Shown here in pieces: positions 1-11,000 of a stretch of 64,000 nt of DNA. The stretch's first letter is position 1, and the number at the start of each line of letters is the position of its first letter. This stretch comes from Streptomyces sp. A0958 (GTDB taxonomy: Bacteria > Actinomycetota > Actinomycetes > Streptomycetales > Streptomycetaceae), in the NCBI RefSeq assembly GCF_004795035.1, contig NZ_SSBK01000001.1, positions 124,001-188,000 of the forward strand, given 5' to 3'. The position numbers and the translations under genes are program-made. Below the pieces are notes generated by a model, which had not been told where the DNA came from, did no database searches, and worked only from the letters and a program-made list of their open reading frames with translations.

Positions 1-289
1 GCTGCGGGAGCGGGAGACCGGCCGGCTGGTCGGCTATGTGCAGGCCAGCGTGCGCGGCGGGCGGGCCGAGATCGCCTGGGTGGTGGGGGTGGAGTGGCAG
101 GGGCGGGGGTACGCCCGGGAAGCGGCCCGGGGACTGGTCGCCCACCTGCGCGCAACCGGCGTACGGACCGTCGTCGCCCACATCCACCCCGAGCACGCCG
201 CGTCCGCGGCCGTGGCCGCAGGGGCCGGTCTGGAGCGGACCGGGGAGTGGGAGGACGGCGAGGAGCGGTGGCGGCTGGGCGGGGGGTGA
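1..289 (+). CDS. GNAT-family N-acetyltransferase, C-terminal part
   Basis: Only the last ~95 residues are in the window; the reading frame enters at base 2. The visible part has the GNAT acetyl-CoA motif GVEWQGRGYAREA (Q/RxxGxG/A type) followed by a helix and the strand VRTVVAHIHPEHAASAAVA, which is the usual arrangement of the C-terminal half of a GNAT fold. Substrate cannot be told. The next gene is convergent and starts only a few bases beyond the stop. Confidence 0.8.
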   Translation, partial: LRERETGRLVGYVQASVRGGRAEIAWVVGVEWQGRGYAREAARGLVAHLRATGVRTVVAHIHPEHAASAAVAAGAGLERTGEWEDGEERWRLGGG

Positions 290-292
290 GCC

Positions 293-919
293 TCAGGCTT
301 CGGGCGTACGGGGCTTGGCCCGGCCCGCCTGGATCAGCTCGGCGACATCGAGACTCACCTCGCCGCCGATCGAGGCGGGCAACGGCGCCTGCTGGCCGGG
401 GGCGTACACCTCGTGGCGGTCGTACGAGCCGCCCAGCGGTTCCGTCAGGACGTGAACGCGGCCGTGTTTCCGGTCGAGGATCACGTAGACGGGGACCTTT
501 GCCTCGGCGTACGCGGCGACCTTGTGCCGCAGGTCGCTGTTGTAGTTGCTGGAGGTGACCTCCAGGACCAGACGGAAGACGGCCGGGTCGTAGCTGTTGT
601 TCTCGATCAGGTGCTCATCGAAATGTGCGTCGACCAGGGCCAGGTCGGGGATCGCGTAGTCCTCCGGACCGCCCGGCAGCCATAGGCCGATGCCTTGGAG
701 GACTGCCGTCTCCCCGTCGTCGAGTCCGGCCATGATGAACGGGCGCATGAGCTTGGTCAGAGCGCGGGCGTGCGGGCCGTCCAGGGGTGGGGCCACGGTG
801 ATGACGCCTCCGATGATCTCGACGCGATAGCCGGGATGCTGCTCCGCGAGCCTGTTGGCCGTGACGAGCAGGGGCCTCGGGCCATCGTCACAGGGGTGCT
901 CGACTGCTGCTGCAGACAT
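293..919 (-). CDS. Uma2-family (DUF820) putative restriction-endonuclease-like protein
   Basis: A 208-residue protein of the Uma2 family, a PD-(D/E)xK nuclease fold very abundant in Streptomyces and cyanobacteria whose role is unknown. The pattern is visible: YRVEIIGGVITVAPP near the N-terminus, DYAIPDLALVDA (the PDLxxV segment), VLEVTSSN (E of the ExK-type core) and KVAAYAEAKVPVYVILDR (KxxxYaxxgVpeYwivD). The ATG at 919 is chosen because GGAGG lies 7-8 bases upstream; the frame stays open further upstream but without a ribosome site. It is a lone gene between a convergent GNAT gene and serC. Confidence 0.85.
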   Translation of the reverse strand: MSAAAVEHPCDDGPRPLLVTANRLAEQHPGYRVEIIGGVITVAPPLDGPHARALTKLMRPFIMAGLDDGETAVLQGIGLWLPGGPEDYAIPDLALVDAHFDEHLIENNSYDPAVFRLVLEVTSSNYNSDLRHKVAAYAEAKVPVYVILDRKHGRVHVLTEPLGGSYDRHEVYAPGQQAPLPASIGGEVSLDVAELIQAGRAKPRTPEA

Positions 920-1032
920 TGCGGGCCTCCTGGAATGGGCTGGTGTCGAGACCATCTTCGTAGGGCGGAACGGCCGCGGACCGTGTTTCTGGCATATGCC
1001 ACTCGGTGGAGTGAAGTCGCCGGGTGAAGCAG

Positions 1033-1071
1033 AAACGGCCCTGCACACCTCGACGGTGCGCAGGGCCGTTT
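1033..1071 (-). terminator. Hairpin terminator downstream of serC
   Basis: A perfect 12-bp inverted repeat (arms 1033-1044 and 1060-1071, AAACGGCCCTGC and its complement) with a 15-base loop sits just past the serC stop codon. It has no long T run, as is usual for Streptomyces terminators. Confidence 0.7.
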
Positions 1072-1084
1072 AGGGGCGTACGGG

Positions 1085-2233
<1,149 letters not shown>

Positions 2234-2294
2234 CTACGCACCCTGTCCGTCGGATGAGACGGGGGTTCCGACTCGTGGTCGTGGGAGGAACGTC

Positions 2295-2363
2295 CGTACG
2301 GGCCGCTGTCAGTTGCCCTGTACGGGCCCGCTGTCAGTTGCCCCGTACGGGCCGCTGTCAACG
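2295..2363. repeat. Short tandem repeat, three ~24-bp units
   Basis: Three near-identical units built on CGTACGGGCCGCTGTCAG plus TTGCCC run head to tail from 2295 and end at the stop-codon edge of the P450 gene. The third unit merges into the last codons of that gene. No function is evident; it lies between the P450 operon end and the serC promoter. Confidence 0.8.
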
Positions 2364-3614
2364 CAGGGTGACCGGGAGTTCGTACAGGTCGTTCTGCGTG
2401 ACGATCGGCTTGTTGCGCAGCTCGCCCGCCGGGACGGCCAGTGCCAGGTCCGGGAAGCGGGCGTACAGCGCGGGCAGGGCGACCGACGCCTCCAGGCGGG
2501 ACAGCGCGGCACCCGGGCAGACGTGCGGGCCGTGGCCGAAGGAGATGTGGCGGTTGGGGGAGCGGGTGACGTCGAACTCGGTCGCCGTCCCGCCCCACTG
2601 CCCCTCGTCGTGCGCGATGGCCGCGAAGGAGATCATGATGCCCTCGCCCTTGGGCAGCACCCGGTCGCCCACCTCGATGTCCTCCGTGGCGAACCGGATC
2701 AGGATGTGCGAGGTCGGCGCCGACCAGCGCAGCGTCTCCTCGATCACCCCGTCCCAGCTCACCTCGCCGGCCAGCACCGCGCGCCGCTGCTCCGGGTGGC
2801 TCTGGAGCGCCACGACGGCGTTCACGATGAGGCTGATCGTCGTCTCGTGGCCGGCCGCGATGATCAGTTTCAGGGTGTTGAGGATCTCCGCGTCGGTGAG
2901 GTGGTCGCCGTCCTCGGAGGCCACCAGCAGCGCCCCGGTCAGGTCGTCGGCCGGGGACTCCTTCTTCTCGTCCAGGATGCGCGAGAACAGCGTGTGGATG
3001 TCCGCCATCATCTGCGGCACCTCGGAGCGGGGCGTCATGTTGGAGAAGAACTTGTCGAAGAGTTCCTTCATCCGGGGCAGGTCGGCGGAGTCGATGCCCA
3101 TCAGCTCGCTGATCACGTTCATCGGCAGCGGGTAGGCGAACTCGGCCTTCAGGTCGACCGTTTCGCCCGCCGCGCGCTGCTCCAGGCGGTCCAGCAGCTC
3201 GTTCGTACGCGCCTCGATGCCGGCGCGCAGCCGCTCCACCCGCCGCACGGTGAGCGCCTGCGCGACCAGGCCGCGCAGTCTGCGGTGCTCGGCGCCGTCG
3301 GCGGTGAGCATGGTGCGGCCCGGGTTGACCAGGCCGATCAGCGGCCAGTCGAGCGGGATCTCGCCGCGCTGCCAGGCGCCCCACACGTTGATGTCCTTGA
3401 CCAGGCGGCTGTCGGTGAGCAGCGCCTTCGCCTCGGCGTAGTGGGTGACGCTGTAGACGGGCACGCCGCCCGGCAGTTCGACGCGGGCGAGCGGGCCCGC
3501 CGCGTACAGCCGTGCGCTCTCGCCCGCGAGGTCGGTGACGAACGGGTCGAGGAGGATGCGGTCGGGATCGCTGCCGGTTCCGGTGCCGGTCGGTTCTGTG
3601 GTGGGCGCGGTCAT
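2358..3614 (-). CDS. Cytochrome P450 of the conservon (CYP154-like position)
   Basis: A 418-residue soluble P450 monooxygenase with all canonical motifs: I-helix AGHETT around residue 250, K-helix ETLR (ExxR) around 290, and heme loop FGHGPHVCPG with the cysteine near 366. It is the last gene of the conservon operon. Its ATG overlaps the stop of the preceding P450 in an ATGA joint, so the two are translationally coupled. In S. coelicolor some conservons carry CYP157/CYP154 pairs at this place; the family assignment here is by position and motif only. Substrate unknown. Confidence 0.93.
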   Translation of the reverse strand: MTAPTTEPTGTGTGSDPDRILLDPFVTDLAGESARLYAAGPLARVELPGGVPVYSVTHYAEAKALLTDSRLVKDINVWGAWQRGEIPLDWPLIGLVNPGRTMLTADGAEHRRLRGLVAQALTVRRVERLRAGIEARTNELLDRLEQRAAGETVDLKAEFAYPLPMNVISELMGIDSADLPRMKELFDKFFSNMTPRSEVPQMMADIHTLFSRILDEKKESPADDLTGALLVASEDGDHLTDAEILNTLKLIIAAGHETTISLIVNAVVALQSHPEQRRAVLAGEVSWDGVIEETLRWSAPTSHILIRFATEDIEVGDRVLPKGEGIMISFAAIAHDEGQWGGTATEFDVTRSPNRHISFGHGPHVCPGAALSRLEASVALPALYARFPDLALAVPAGELRNKPIVTQNDLYELPVTLR

Positions 3615-4849
3615 CTGGGGTCTCCAAGGGCGGGGGTGGGCGTGAAGCTCACGGGCAGGTCCGTCAGGCCCCGCAGCCAGGGGGAGGGGCGCCGGGTCAG
3701 CTGTTCGGCGGGGACGGCGAGGTCGACGTCGGGCAGCCGGTCGAGGATGACCTCGATGGCCGTACGGGCGATGACCTCGGCGATCTCCTGCGCCGGGAAG
3801 GGGCACCGGTGTTCGCCGTGGCTGAAGGAGAGGAAGGCGTTGTTGCCACCGGTGAGCGTGGACCCGTCGGTACGGACCTGGGGGTCGGCGTTGGCTCCGG
3901 CCAGGCTGAGGACGAGCAGGTCGCCGGCCTTGATGTGGCGGCCGCCGAGGTGCGCGTCGCGGGCCGCCCAGCGCCCGGCGATGTTCTGCGAGGGGGTGTC
4001 CTCCCACAGCACCTCGTTCATGGCCTCGCCGACGCTGTGCCGGCCGCCGGAGAGCGAAGCGGCGAAGCGGTCGTCGGTGAGCATGAGGCGCAGTGAGTTG
4101 CCGATCCAGTCGGCGGTCGGCTGGTGCCCGGCGGCCATCATGACCATCAGGTCCCGGGCGACGTCCTCGTCCGTGAAGCCGCCGGTGTTGGCGAGCATCC
4201 GGGTCGCCACGTCGTCGCCGGGCTCGGCCCGCCGCTCGGCCAGCAGCTGGTACATCGACGTGGCGATGTGCTTCTGGCCGGTCAGCGCGTCGGGCCCGCC
4301 GTTGATCATGTCGTTCATCGCGGTGACGAGGGCGGGGCCCTTGTCGTCGGAGAAGCCGTAGAGCTTCGCCAGCACCCGTACGGGCAGCAGCATCGCGTAT
4401 TCGGCGATGAGGTCGGTCGAACCGGCCGAGCAGAACGCGTCGATCAGTTCGTCGGCGAACTCCTCGGTGTTCTTCTTGAGTTCGAACGGGTTCGCCGCCT
4501 CCAGGGCCTCGCCGATCATCGCGGCGCGGCGGCTGTGGCGTTCGCCGACCGTGTAGAGGATCGAGGGCTGGTTCCGGCTGATCATCGGCATCAGCGGCCA
4601 GTCCTCGGGGATGGCGTCCCACTGGTTCCACAGCTGCGAGTCGCGGCTGAAGAGGACCGGGTCCCCGGTGACCTGGTGCAGTTCGCGGTAGCCGAGGACG
4701 AGCCAGGCGGGGATGTCACCGGGCAGCACGATCGGGGCGACCGGGCCGTGTTCGCGCCGGATCTCCCGGTACAGCTGGGCGGGTTCGGCCTGGAACCGGG
4801 GGCCGGACAGCGGTACGGCACCCGCCGCCGCGTGGGGGCACTGGGTCAC
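3611..4849 (-). CDS. Cytochrome P450 with degenerate ExxR and oxygen-binding motifs (CYP157-like)
   Basis: A 412-residue P450-fold protein. The heme loop is FSHGEHRCPF, cysteine about residue 350, so a heme thiolate is likely. The otherwise invariant K-helix ExxR reads EVLW, and the I-helix reads AGHQPT, without the acidic residue of AG(G/H)(D/E)T. CYP157 enzymes of Streptomyces conservons are known to lack the ExxR arginine, so this is probably a genuine family trait. The GTG at 4849 overlaps the GTPase stop (GTGA), and the stop overlaps the next P450. Catalysis, redox partner binding or a structural role all remain possible. Confidence 0.9.
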   Translation of the reverse strand: MTQCPHAAAGAVPLSGPRFQAEPAQLYREIRREHGPVAPIVLPGDIPAWLVLGYRELHQVTGDPVLFSRDSQLWNQWDAIPEDWPLMPMISRNQPSILYTVGERHSRRAAMIGEALEAANPFELKKNTEEFADELIDAFCSAGSTDLIAEYAMLLPVRVLAKLYGFSDDKGPALVTAMNDMINGGPDALTGQKHIATSMYQLLAERRAEPGDDVATRMLANTGGFTDEDVARDLMVMMAAGHQPTADWIGNSLRLMLTDDRFAASLSGGRHSVGEAMNEVLWEDTPSQNIAGRWAARDAHLGGRHIKAGDLLVLSLAGANADPQVRTDGSTLTGGNNAFLSFSHGEHRCPFPAQEIAEVIARTAIEVILDRLPDVDLAVPAEQLTRRPSPWLRGLTDLPVSFTPTPALGDPR

Positions 4850-5511
4850 GGGGTGGGCTCCGAGGTCAGGGCGACGGCCAGGGCCGGGTCGTCGTCGGGC
4901 GCGGCGGGCCCGGCGGCGTCCCCGGCGCGGGCGGCGGACAGCCGGTGCAGGTGCTCGACCAGGGTGATCAGCACGTACTTGCTGGAGGACCGGTCGCGCG
5001 CGTCGCACTCCACGAGCGGCACCTCCGGGGAGAGGTCGAGCGCCTCCCGGATCTGCTGCTCGGTGTGGAGCGGACCGCCGAAGTCGTTGCAGGCGACGAT
5101 GAACGGCGTGCCGTGGTGCTCCAGCCGGTCGATGGCGTACCAGGAGTCGGCCAGGCGCCGGGTGTCGACGAGGACGACGGCGCCCAGGGTGCCGGAGAAC
5201 AGCCGGTCCCACAGGAACCAGAAGCGCTCCTGGCCGGGCGCGCCGAACAGGTAGAGCACCGAGCGTTCGTCCAGGCTGATCCGGCCGAAGTCGAAGGCGA
5301 CCGTGGTGGACGTCTTGGACCCCACGCCGTCGAGGTGGTCGACCGCCTCGCCGGCGCGGGTCATCGTCTCCTCCGTGTTGAGCGGACGGATCTCGCTCAC
5401 GGATCGGACCATGGTGGTCTTGCCGACCCCGAAGCCGCCGACCACGACTATCTTCAGTCCGTTGTCGGCCGTCGCCTGCAGGGCGGCACGGTCAGAGGTT
5501 GCGGAGTCCAA
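4846..5511 (-). CDS. cvnD: Conservon GTPase CvnD
   Basis: A 221-residue small Ras/MglA-like GTPase. Walker A is GGFGVGKTT at residues 25-33, a switch II-like FGAPGQERFWFL follows, and CNDFGG stands where the NKxD motif normally is. The chosen TTG start at 5511 gives the MDSATSDR... N-terminus usual in this family; it overlaps cvnC by 20 bases. In S. coelicolor CvnA-D form a membrane complex resembling eukaryotic G-protein signalling, with CvnD as nucleotide-binding subunit. Confidence 0.94.
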   Translation of the reverse strand: MDSATSDRAALQATADNGLKIVVVGGFGVGKTTMVRSVSEIRPLNTEETMTRAGEAVDHLDGVGSKTSTTVAFDFGRISLDERSVLYLFGAPGQERFWFLWDRLFSGTLGAVVLVDTRRLADSWYAIDRLEHHGTPFIVACNDFGGPLHTEQQIREALDLSPEVPLVECDARDRSSSKYVLITLVEHLHRLSAARAGDAAGPAAPDDDPALAVALTSEPTP

Positions 5512-5857
5512 CGAGCACCTGTTCCAGGATGTCGGGGGCGGGAAGCCGGTCCGATACGCGTGCGGTACGCGGGTGGCGGGCGCTGATCCGGCCGGTGTCG
5601 AGCAGGTCGCACAGCAGGATGCGCACGATGCTGACGGGCAGGTCCAGGGTCGCGGAGATCTCGACCACGGCGGTGGGCCGTTCGCACATCCGCAGGATCG
5701 CGGCGTGCTCCGACTGCATGCCGGGGGTCGGCTCGCACTCGGCGACGACCAGGGTGACCAGGTCGAAGGCGGCGGAGTCGGACCGGGTGCGGCCACCGGT
5801 GAGGGTGTAGAGCCGGTCCGGGCCGTCGTCCCTGCCCGGTCGGGGGCGGGGCGTCAT
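5492..5857 (-). CDS. cvnC: Conservon DUF742 protein CvnC
   Basis: A 121-residue DUF742 protein with a winged-helix look: RLYTLTGGRT near the start, then HAAILRMCERPTAVVEISATLDLPV, IVRILLCDLLDTGRI and a C-terminal ILEQVLVGLRNL. These are the recognisable blocks of CvnC. Its ATG overlaps the cvnB stop (ATGA). It is the third gene of the conservon and is thought to be a partner of the GTPase. Confidence 0.93.
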   Translation of the reverse strand: MTPRPRPGRDDGPDRLYTLTGGRTRSDSAAFDLVTLVVAECEPTPGMQSEHAAILRMCERPTAVVEISATLDLPVSIVRILLCDLLDTGRISARHPRTARVSDRLPAPDILEQVLVGLRNL

Positions 5858-6279
5858 ACGGCCGTGCCCGGGGCGGAGGCGGGTTCGCGCGGCGGGGCCA
5901 CCAGGTGCTCGCCGAGCTGCTCGACGAGCTCGCTCATGTTGTGGCCGACGAGGCCCACGTCGGCGCTCTCGGCGGCGACGACCGCGAGATGGGCGCCCGC
6001 GCCCGCCTCCACGATGAACAGGATGCCGCCGTAGAACTCGGCCATGGCCGACCGTACGCCGCCGTTTCCGCTGCCGAACTCCACGGAGGCGCCGTGCGAC
6101 AGGCTCTGGATGCCGGCGGAGATCGCGGCCAGCTGGTCCGCCTGGTCGACGGAGAGCTCGGGGGTGCGGCACAGCTTGAGGCCGTCCCTGGACAGCACGA
6201 GGGCGTGACGGGTGCCGGGGGTCCGCTCCAGGAGCCCCTCCAGCAGCCAGCTGAGCTTCTCGTCGGTGGTCGCGGTCAT
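5854..6279 (-). CDS. cvnB: Conservon roadblock/LC7 protein CvnB
   Basis: A 141-residue roadblock/LC7 domain protein: LSWLLEGLLERTPGTRHALVLSRDGL, then LAAISAGIQSLSHGAS and a C-terminal LVGHNMSELVEQLGEHL. Roadblock proteins act as partners or GTPase-activating proteins of MglA-type GTPases, here CvnD. It starts in an ATGA overlap with cvnA. Confidence 0.94.
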   Translation of the reverse strand: MTATTDEKLSWLLEGLLERTPGTRHALVLSRDGLKLCRTPELSVDQADQLAAISAGIQSLSHGASVEFGSGNGGVRSAMAEFYGGILFIVEAGAGAHLAVVAAESADVGLVGHNMSELVEQLGEHLVAPPREPASAPGTAV

Positions 6280-7784
6280 CGGGTGTTGCCTTCCGGGTCT
6301 GGGGAGTTGGGCCGTACGGCCTTGCGGAAGCTGCTGAAGCGGGCCGCCTGGGCCCGGGGGTCCGACGTGGGCCGGGGCGCGGAGCCGTCCGTACCGGTCT
6401 CCGTGTTCTCTGCGCCGGAGGCCGACCGTGCGCGGGCCTCGGCCGCGGCCAGGGTGCGCCCGCGCGAACGCTTGGGCAGGCCGCTCTCCCCGAACTTGGG
6501 GAGGTTGCCGGTGGTGTCCGAGGCCGAGTCGGAGCGCATGGGCTCGTCGGCGGGCGGTGCGGCGGGCGAGGGGGCGGCGGGGGCGGAGGCGCTGTGCCGG
6601 TCGCCGGGGTCGGCCGGGTCGGCCCCGGAGGTGTGGACGGGCTCGGGCTCGGCGGAGGCGGCGGCCGGGCCTGCCTCGGGGGCCGTGCGGGCCGGGGTGC
6701 GGGTGATGATCTCCTGCGGGAGCATCATCAGGGCGCCCGTCCCGCCGCGTGCCGAGGGCCGGAACGAGACCGTCAGCCCGTGCTTGCGGGCCAGCCGGCC
6801 GACGACGGCCAGGCCGAGGCGGGTGCCGGTCAGGGCGGTGAGGTCGGTGTCGTCGGCGGACACCGCGCGCTCGGCCCGGCGCAGCTGCACGTCGCTCATG
6901 ACCAGGCCGCTGTCCTCGACGGTCACCACGATCCCGGCCGGGACCTCCTCCACGTACACGTGGACCTCGGCGGTGGGCGGCGAGAAGTTCGCCGCGTTGT
7001 CGAGGAGTTCGGCCAGGGCGTGCATGACGCCCTCGGCGGCGTGGCCGGCGACGGCGACGTCGCTGGTGGAGTGGAGCCGGACGCGCTGGTAGCCGCTGAT
7101 CCGGCCCATGGCGCCGCGCAGGACGGACTCCATGACGATGGGCTTGGCCCAGCGCCGTCCGGAGCGGGCCCCGGTCAGTACGGCGATGGAGTCGGCGAGG
7201 CGGCCGGCCTGGGCGGTGCGGTGGTCCAGGTGCAGCAGGTCGGTCAGGACGTCCTCGGAGGTGTGCCGGTGCTCCATCTCGCGCAGGTCGGCGAGCATGC
7301 TCGTGGACAGGGCCTGCATGCGGCCGGCCGCGTTGGCGCAGGAGGAGAGGGCCGCGGAGCGCTCGGTCCTGCTGCGCGCGGCGGCCGCCTTGAGCTTGGC
7401 GTTCTCGGCGGTGAGGCGGGCGGTGACGGCCTCGGCCTCGGCGGTGACCTTGGCCTTCTCGGTGGCGGCGGCGGCCTTGACGCGGGCGTTCTCGGCGGTG
7501 AACCGCTGGGCCTCGGCGGCGGAGGTCGAGACCATGCGGGAGACCTCGGCGGTGAACCGCTCGCTCTCGGCGGCGTGCGCCGCCCGCAGCCGGCGGATCG
7601 TGGCGCGGGCGTGGACGGCGGTGGCGACGGCGGCGGCGAGCAGCACGGCGGCGGCGCAGGCGCCCCAGGCCACCGCGGCCCTGGCCGATTCGGGAGCGGC
7701 GACGATCGCCCACGCGCACAGCGGTCCGGTGAGGGCCGCCGTGACCAGAAGGGCCAGTGCGGTCGGCCGGGTTGAGGGGCTCAA
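6276..7784 (-). CDS. cvnA: Conservon sensor-kinase-like protein CvnA
   Basis: A 502-residue membrane protein. Two hydrophobic segments lie near residues 8-30 and 40-62. A long heptad-rich, alanine/glutamate coiled coil follows (repeats of ERFTAE, ENAKLKAAAA), then an HATPase_c domain with N box ELLDNAANFS near 255, VEDSG and RLGLAVVGRLA, and a disordered Pro/Ser-rich tail. No phosphoacceptor H-box is seen, as in other CvnA proteins. The TTG at 7784 is preferred because AAGGA precedes it and it places the first membrane segment at the N-terminus; upstream in-frame starts are not excluded. Confidence 0.92.
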   Translation of the reverse strand: MSPSTRPTALALLVTAALTGPLCAWAIVAAPESARAAVAWGACAAAVLLAAAVATAVHARATIRRLRAAHAAESERFTAEVSRMVSTSAAEAQRFTAENARVKAAAATEKAKVTAEAEAVTARLTAENAKLKAAAARSRTERSAALSSCANAAGRMQALSTSMLADLREMEHRHTSEDVLTDLLHLDHRTAQAGRLADSIAVLTGARSGRRWAKPIVMESVLRGAMGRISGYQRVRLHSTSDVAVAGHAAEGVMHALAELLDNAANFSPPTAEVHVYVEEVPAGIVVTVEDSGLVMSDVQLRRAERAVSADDTDLTALTGTRLGLAVVGRLARKHGLTVSFRPSARGGTGALMMLPQEIITRTPARTAPEAGPAAASAEPEPVHTSGADPADPGDRHSASAPAAPSPAAPPADEPMRSDSASDTTGNLPKFGESGLPKRSRGRTLAAAEARARSASGAENTETGTDGSAPRPTSDPRAQAARFSSFRKAVRPNSPDPEGNTR

Positions 7785-8064
7785 AGCGGAGTCCTTGGGG
7801 GCGGACGGTGACGGACGGGGCGGTTCGGGCGGGTCGGTGGCGCTCGGGGCGAAACGTGACAACTGGAACAGGTGATTCCCAGATAAGTCTCGGTCACTAT
7901 ATGAGAATTGACGATCTGTTTGGGAAGAACTTGTGGTGCTCTCTGTTCTGTTTGTGTTTGCATGCCTGCCGCTTTTCGACTGTTTGACGTCATGCCGGTG
8001 ACTTCGGGGTGCCCGCACGGGCGCTGCGCGGCGGCATGGCGTACCCGCGCGGCATCCTGGTCGG
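7785..8064. promoter_or_regulatory. Divergent promoter region between the conservon and the FAD oxidase gene
   Basis: About 280 bases without a convincing gene. The centre (about 7880-7980) is clearly richer in A+T than its surroundings. Read towards cvnA it contains TTCTCATATAGT, a plausible -10 region. The conservon promoter is most likely here. No clear inverted-repeat operator was found. Confidence 0.45.
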
Positions 8065-11000
8065 ATGGCATCCGGTAACGCACCGCACGGCAGCAGCACC
8101 ACCACCACCACCACCACCGCCCCCGCCGCGCTGGTCCGCGACCTGCGGGCGGCCGTACGCGGCGAGGTCGCGTTCGACGCCACCGCGCGGGCGCTGACGA
8201 CGATGGACGCGTCCAACTACCGGCGGGTGCCGCTCGGAGTCGTGGCCCCGCGCGACGCCGCCGACACCGCCGCCGCGCTCGCCGTCTGCCGCGCGCACGG
8301 GGTGCCCGTCGTGCCGCGCGGCGGCGGCACGTCCATCGCCGGCCAGGCCACCGGCACCGGCGTCGTTCTCGACCTCACCCGACACCTGCGGTCCGTCGTC
8401 GAGCTGGACCCCGTATCCCGTACCGCCGTCGTCCAGCCGGGCGTCGTCCTGGACGACCTGCGGGCCGCCGCCGCCCCGCACGGCCTGACCTTCGGCCCGG
8501 ACCCCTCCACGCACAGCCGCTGCACCCTCGGCGGCATGATCGGCAACAACTCCTGCGGCTCCCACTCGGTCGCCTGGGGCACCACCGCCGACAACGTCCA
8601 CGCCCTGACCGTCGCCCGCTACGGCGGCGACACCCTGCGCCTGGAGCGCGGCGCGCCCGGCCCGCCCGGCGTCCGCGAGCTGGTCGCGGACCACCTCGCC
8701 CTCCTGCGCACCGGCTTCCCCGACCTCCCGCGCCGCATCTCCGGCTACGCACTGGACGCGCTGCTCCCGGAGAACGGCCCCGACCCCGCCCGCGCGTTCT
8801 GCGGCAGCGAGGGCACGCTCGGCGTCGTCACGGAGGCGACCCTGCGGCTGGTCGAGGCGCCCGCCGCCCGCGCGCTCGCCGTCCTCGGCTACGCCGACGA
8901 GTCCGCCGCCGCCGATGCGGCCCCCGGCCTCCTCCCGTACCGCCCGCTGACCGTGGAGGGCATGGCCGCCGACCTCGTACGCGAACCGGCCGGGCTGCCG
9001 CGCGGGGGCGCCTGGCTGTTCGCCGAGGCCGGCGGCGCGACCCCGGCCGAGGCGCGGGCGCACGCGGAACGCCTCGTACGGGCCGCGTCCGCCGACGCCG
9101 TGGACACCGCCGTCGTCACCGACCCGGCCGGGCAGCGGGCCCTGTGGCGCATCCGGGAGGACGCGTCCGGCACGGCGACCCGGATGCCGGACGGCAGCGA
9201 GGCCTGGCCCGGCTGGGAGGACTGCGCGGTGCCGCCCGCCCGGCTCGGCGGCTACCTCCGCGACTTCCGGGCCCTGCTCGCCGGACACGGCCTGCGCGGC
9301 ACCCCGTACGGGCACTTCGGCGACGGCTGCATCCACGTCCGGATCGACTTCGACCTGCTGAGCCCCGAGGGCGTGGCCCGCTTCCGCCGCTTCTCCGAGG
9401 ACCTTGCCTCACTCGTCGTCGCGCACGGCGGCTCGCTCTCCGGCGAACACGGCGACGGCCAGGCCCGCGCCGAACTGCTCCCGAAGATGTACGGGGACGA
9501 ACTCGTCGCCCTCTTCGCCCGGTTCAAGGATCTCTGGGACCCCGACGGCGGCATGAACCCGGGCATCCTCGCCCGCCCGGCCCGCCTGGACGACAACCTC
9601 CGCTTCGACGTCCTGCCCCGCCGGCCCGTAGACGTGGCCTTCGGCTACCCGCACGACGGCGGCGACTTCTCGGCGGCCGTCCGCCGCTGCGTCGGCGTCG
9701 CCAAGTGCCGTACGGAGAAGACGGCGGGCCCGTCCGTGATGTGCCCCTCCTTCCGGGCGACCGGCGAGGAGGCCCACTCCACGCGCGGCCGGGCCCGGCT
9801 GCTGCACGAGATGCTGGCCGGGGACGCGGGCGGTGTGATCACCGACGGCTGGCGCTCCACGGAGGTACGGGACGCGCTCGACCTGTGCCTGTCCTGCAAG
9901 GGCTGCCGCAGCGACTGCCCGGTGGGCGTGGACATGGCCACGTACAAGGCGGAGTTCCTGCACCACCACTACCGCCGCCGGCTGCGCCCGGCCTCCCACT
10001 ACGCGATGGGCCGCCTGCCGCTGTGGCTCCGCCTCGCCGCGCCCTTCGCGGGCCCGCTCAACGCCCTCGCCCGCATCCGCCCGCTCGCGGCCCTCGCCAA
10101 GCGGCTGGCCGGCATCGCCCCGGAACGGGGGATTCCGGTGCTGGCGCGGGAGACGTTCACGCGGTGGCTGCTGCGGCACCGGGGCGAGGGCGCGCGGGTC
10201 TTCGGGGGCGGAGGCCGGCGACGCCGGGGCGGGGGTGTGCGGGTCTTCTTCGGTGGCCGAGGCCGCCGGGGCGAGGGTGTGCGGGCTCTCCCCGGCGAGG
10301 GCGTGCGGCCCCTTCCCGGTGAGGGCGCGCGGCCTCTCCCCGGCGAGGGTGTGCGGCCCCTTCCCGGCGAGGGCGCGCGGCCCCTCCCCGGCGACCAGGT
10401 GGCCCTCCTCTGGCCCGACACCTTCACCGAGCACCTCGCGCCCGAGGTGGGCCGGGCGGCGGTCCGGGTCCTGGAGGCGGCGGGCCGCACCGCCCTGCTG
10501 CCCGGGAAGGGGCTCTGCTGCGGCCTCACCTACGTCTCGACCGGCCAGCTCGACAAGGCCCGTGCGGTGATGCGCCGCACCCTGGACCGGCTGGGCGACG
10601 GCTTCGACCACCCCGTGGTCGTCCTCGAACCGAGCTGCGCCGCGACCCTGCGCACCGATCTGCCCGAACTTCTCCCGGACGACCCGCGCGCCGCCCGCCT
10701 CGCCGCCTCCGTCCACACCCTGGCCCAGTACCTGGAGGCGTACGCCCCCGACTGGACGCCCCCGCGCCTGGACGCGCCGGTCACCGGCCAGACGCACTGC
10801 CACCAGCACGCGGTCCTGGGCGACGAGGCGGACCGCCGCCTGCGCGAGCGGGCGGGCCTGAGCGGCGACCTCAAGGGCGGCTGCTGCGGCCTGGCCGGCA
10901 ACTTCGGCTTCGAGCGGGGCCACTGGGAGGTCTCGGTGGCGTGCGCCGAGGACCAGCTGCTCCCGGCGGTCCGTGACGCGGCCCCCGGCACGCAGATCCT

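Noticed and set aside
5854..7719. Long minus-strand Arg/Gly-rich extension of the cvnB frame through cvnA
   Set aside because: It is the +1 shadow of cvnA; the natural cvnB start at 6279 overlaps the cvnA stop.
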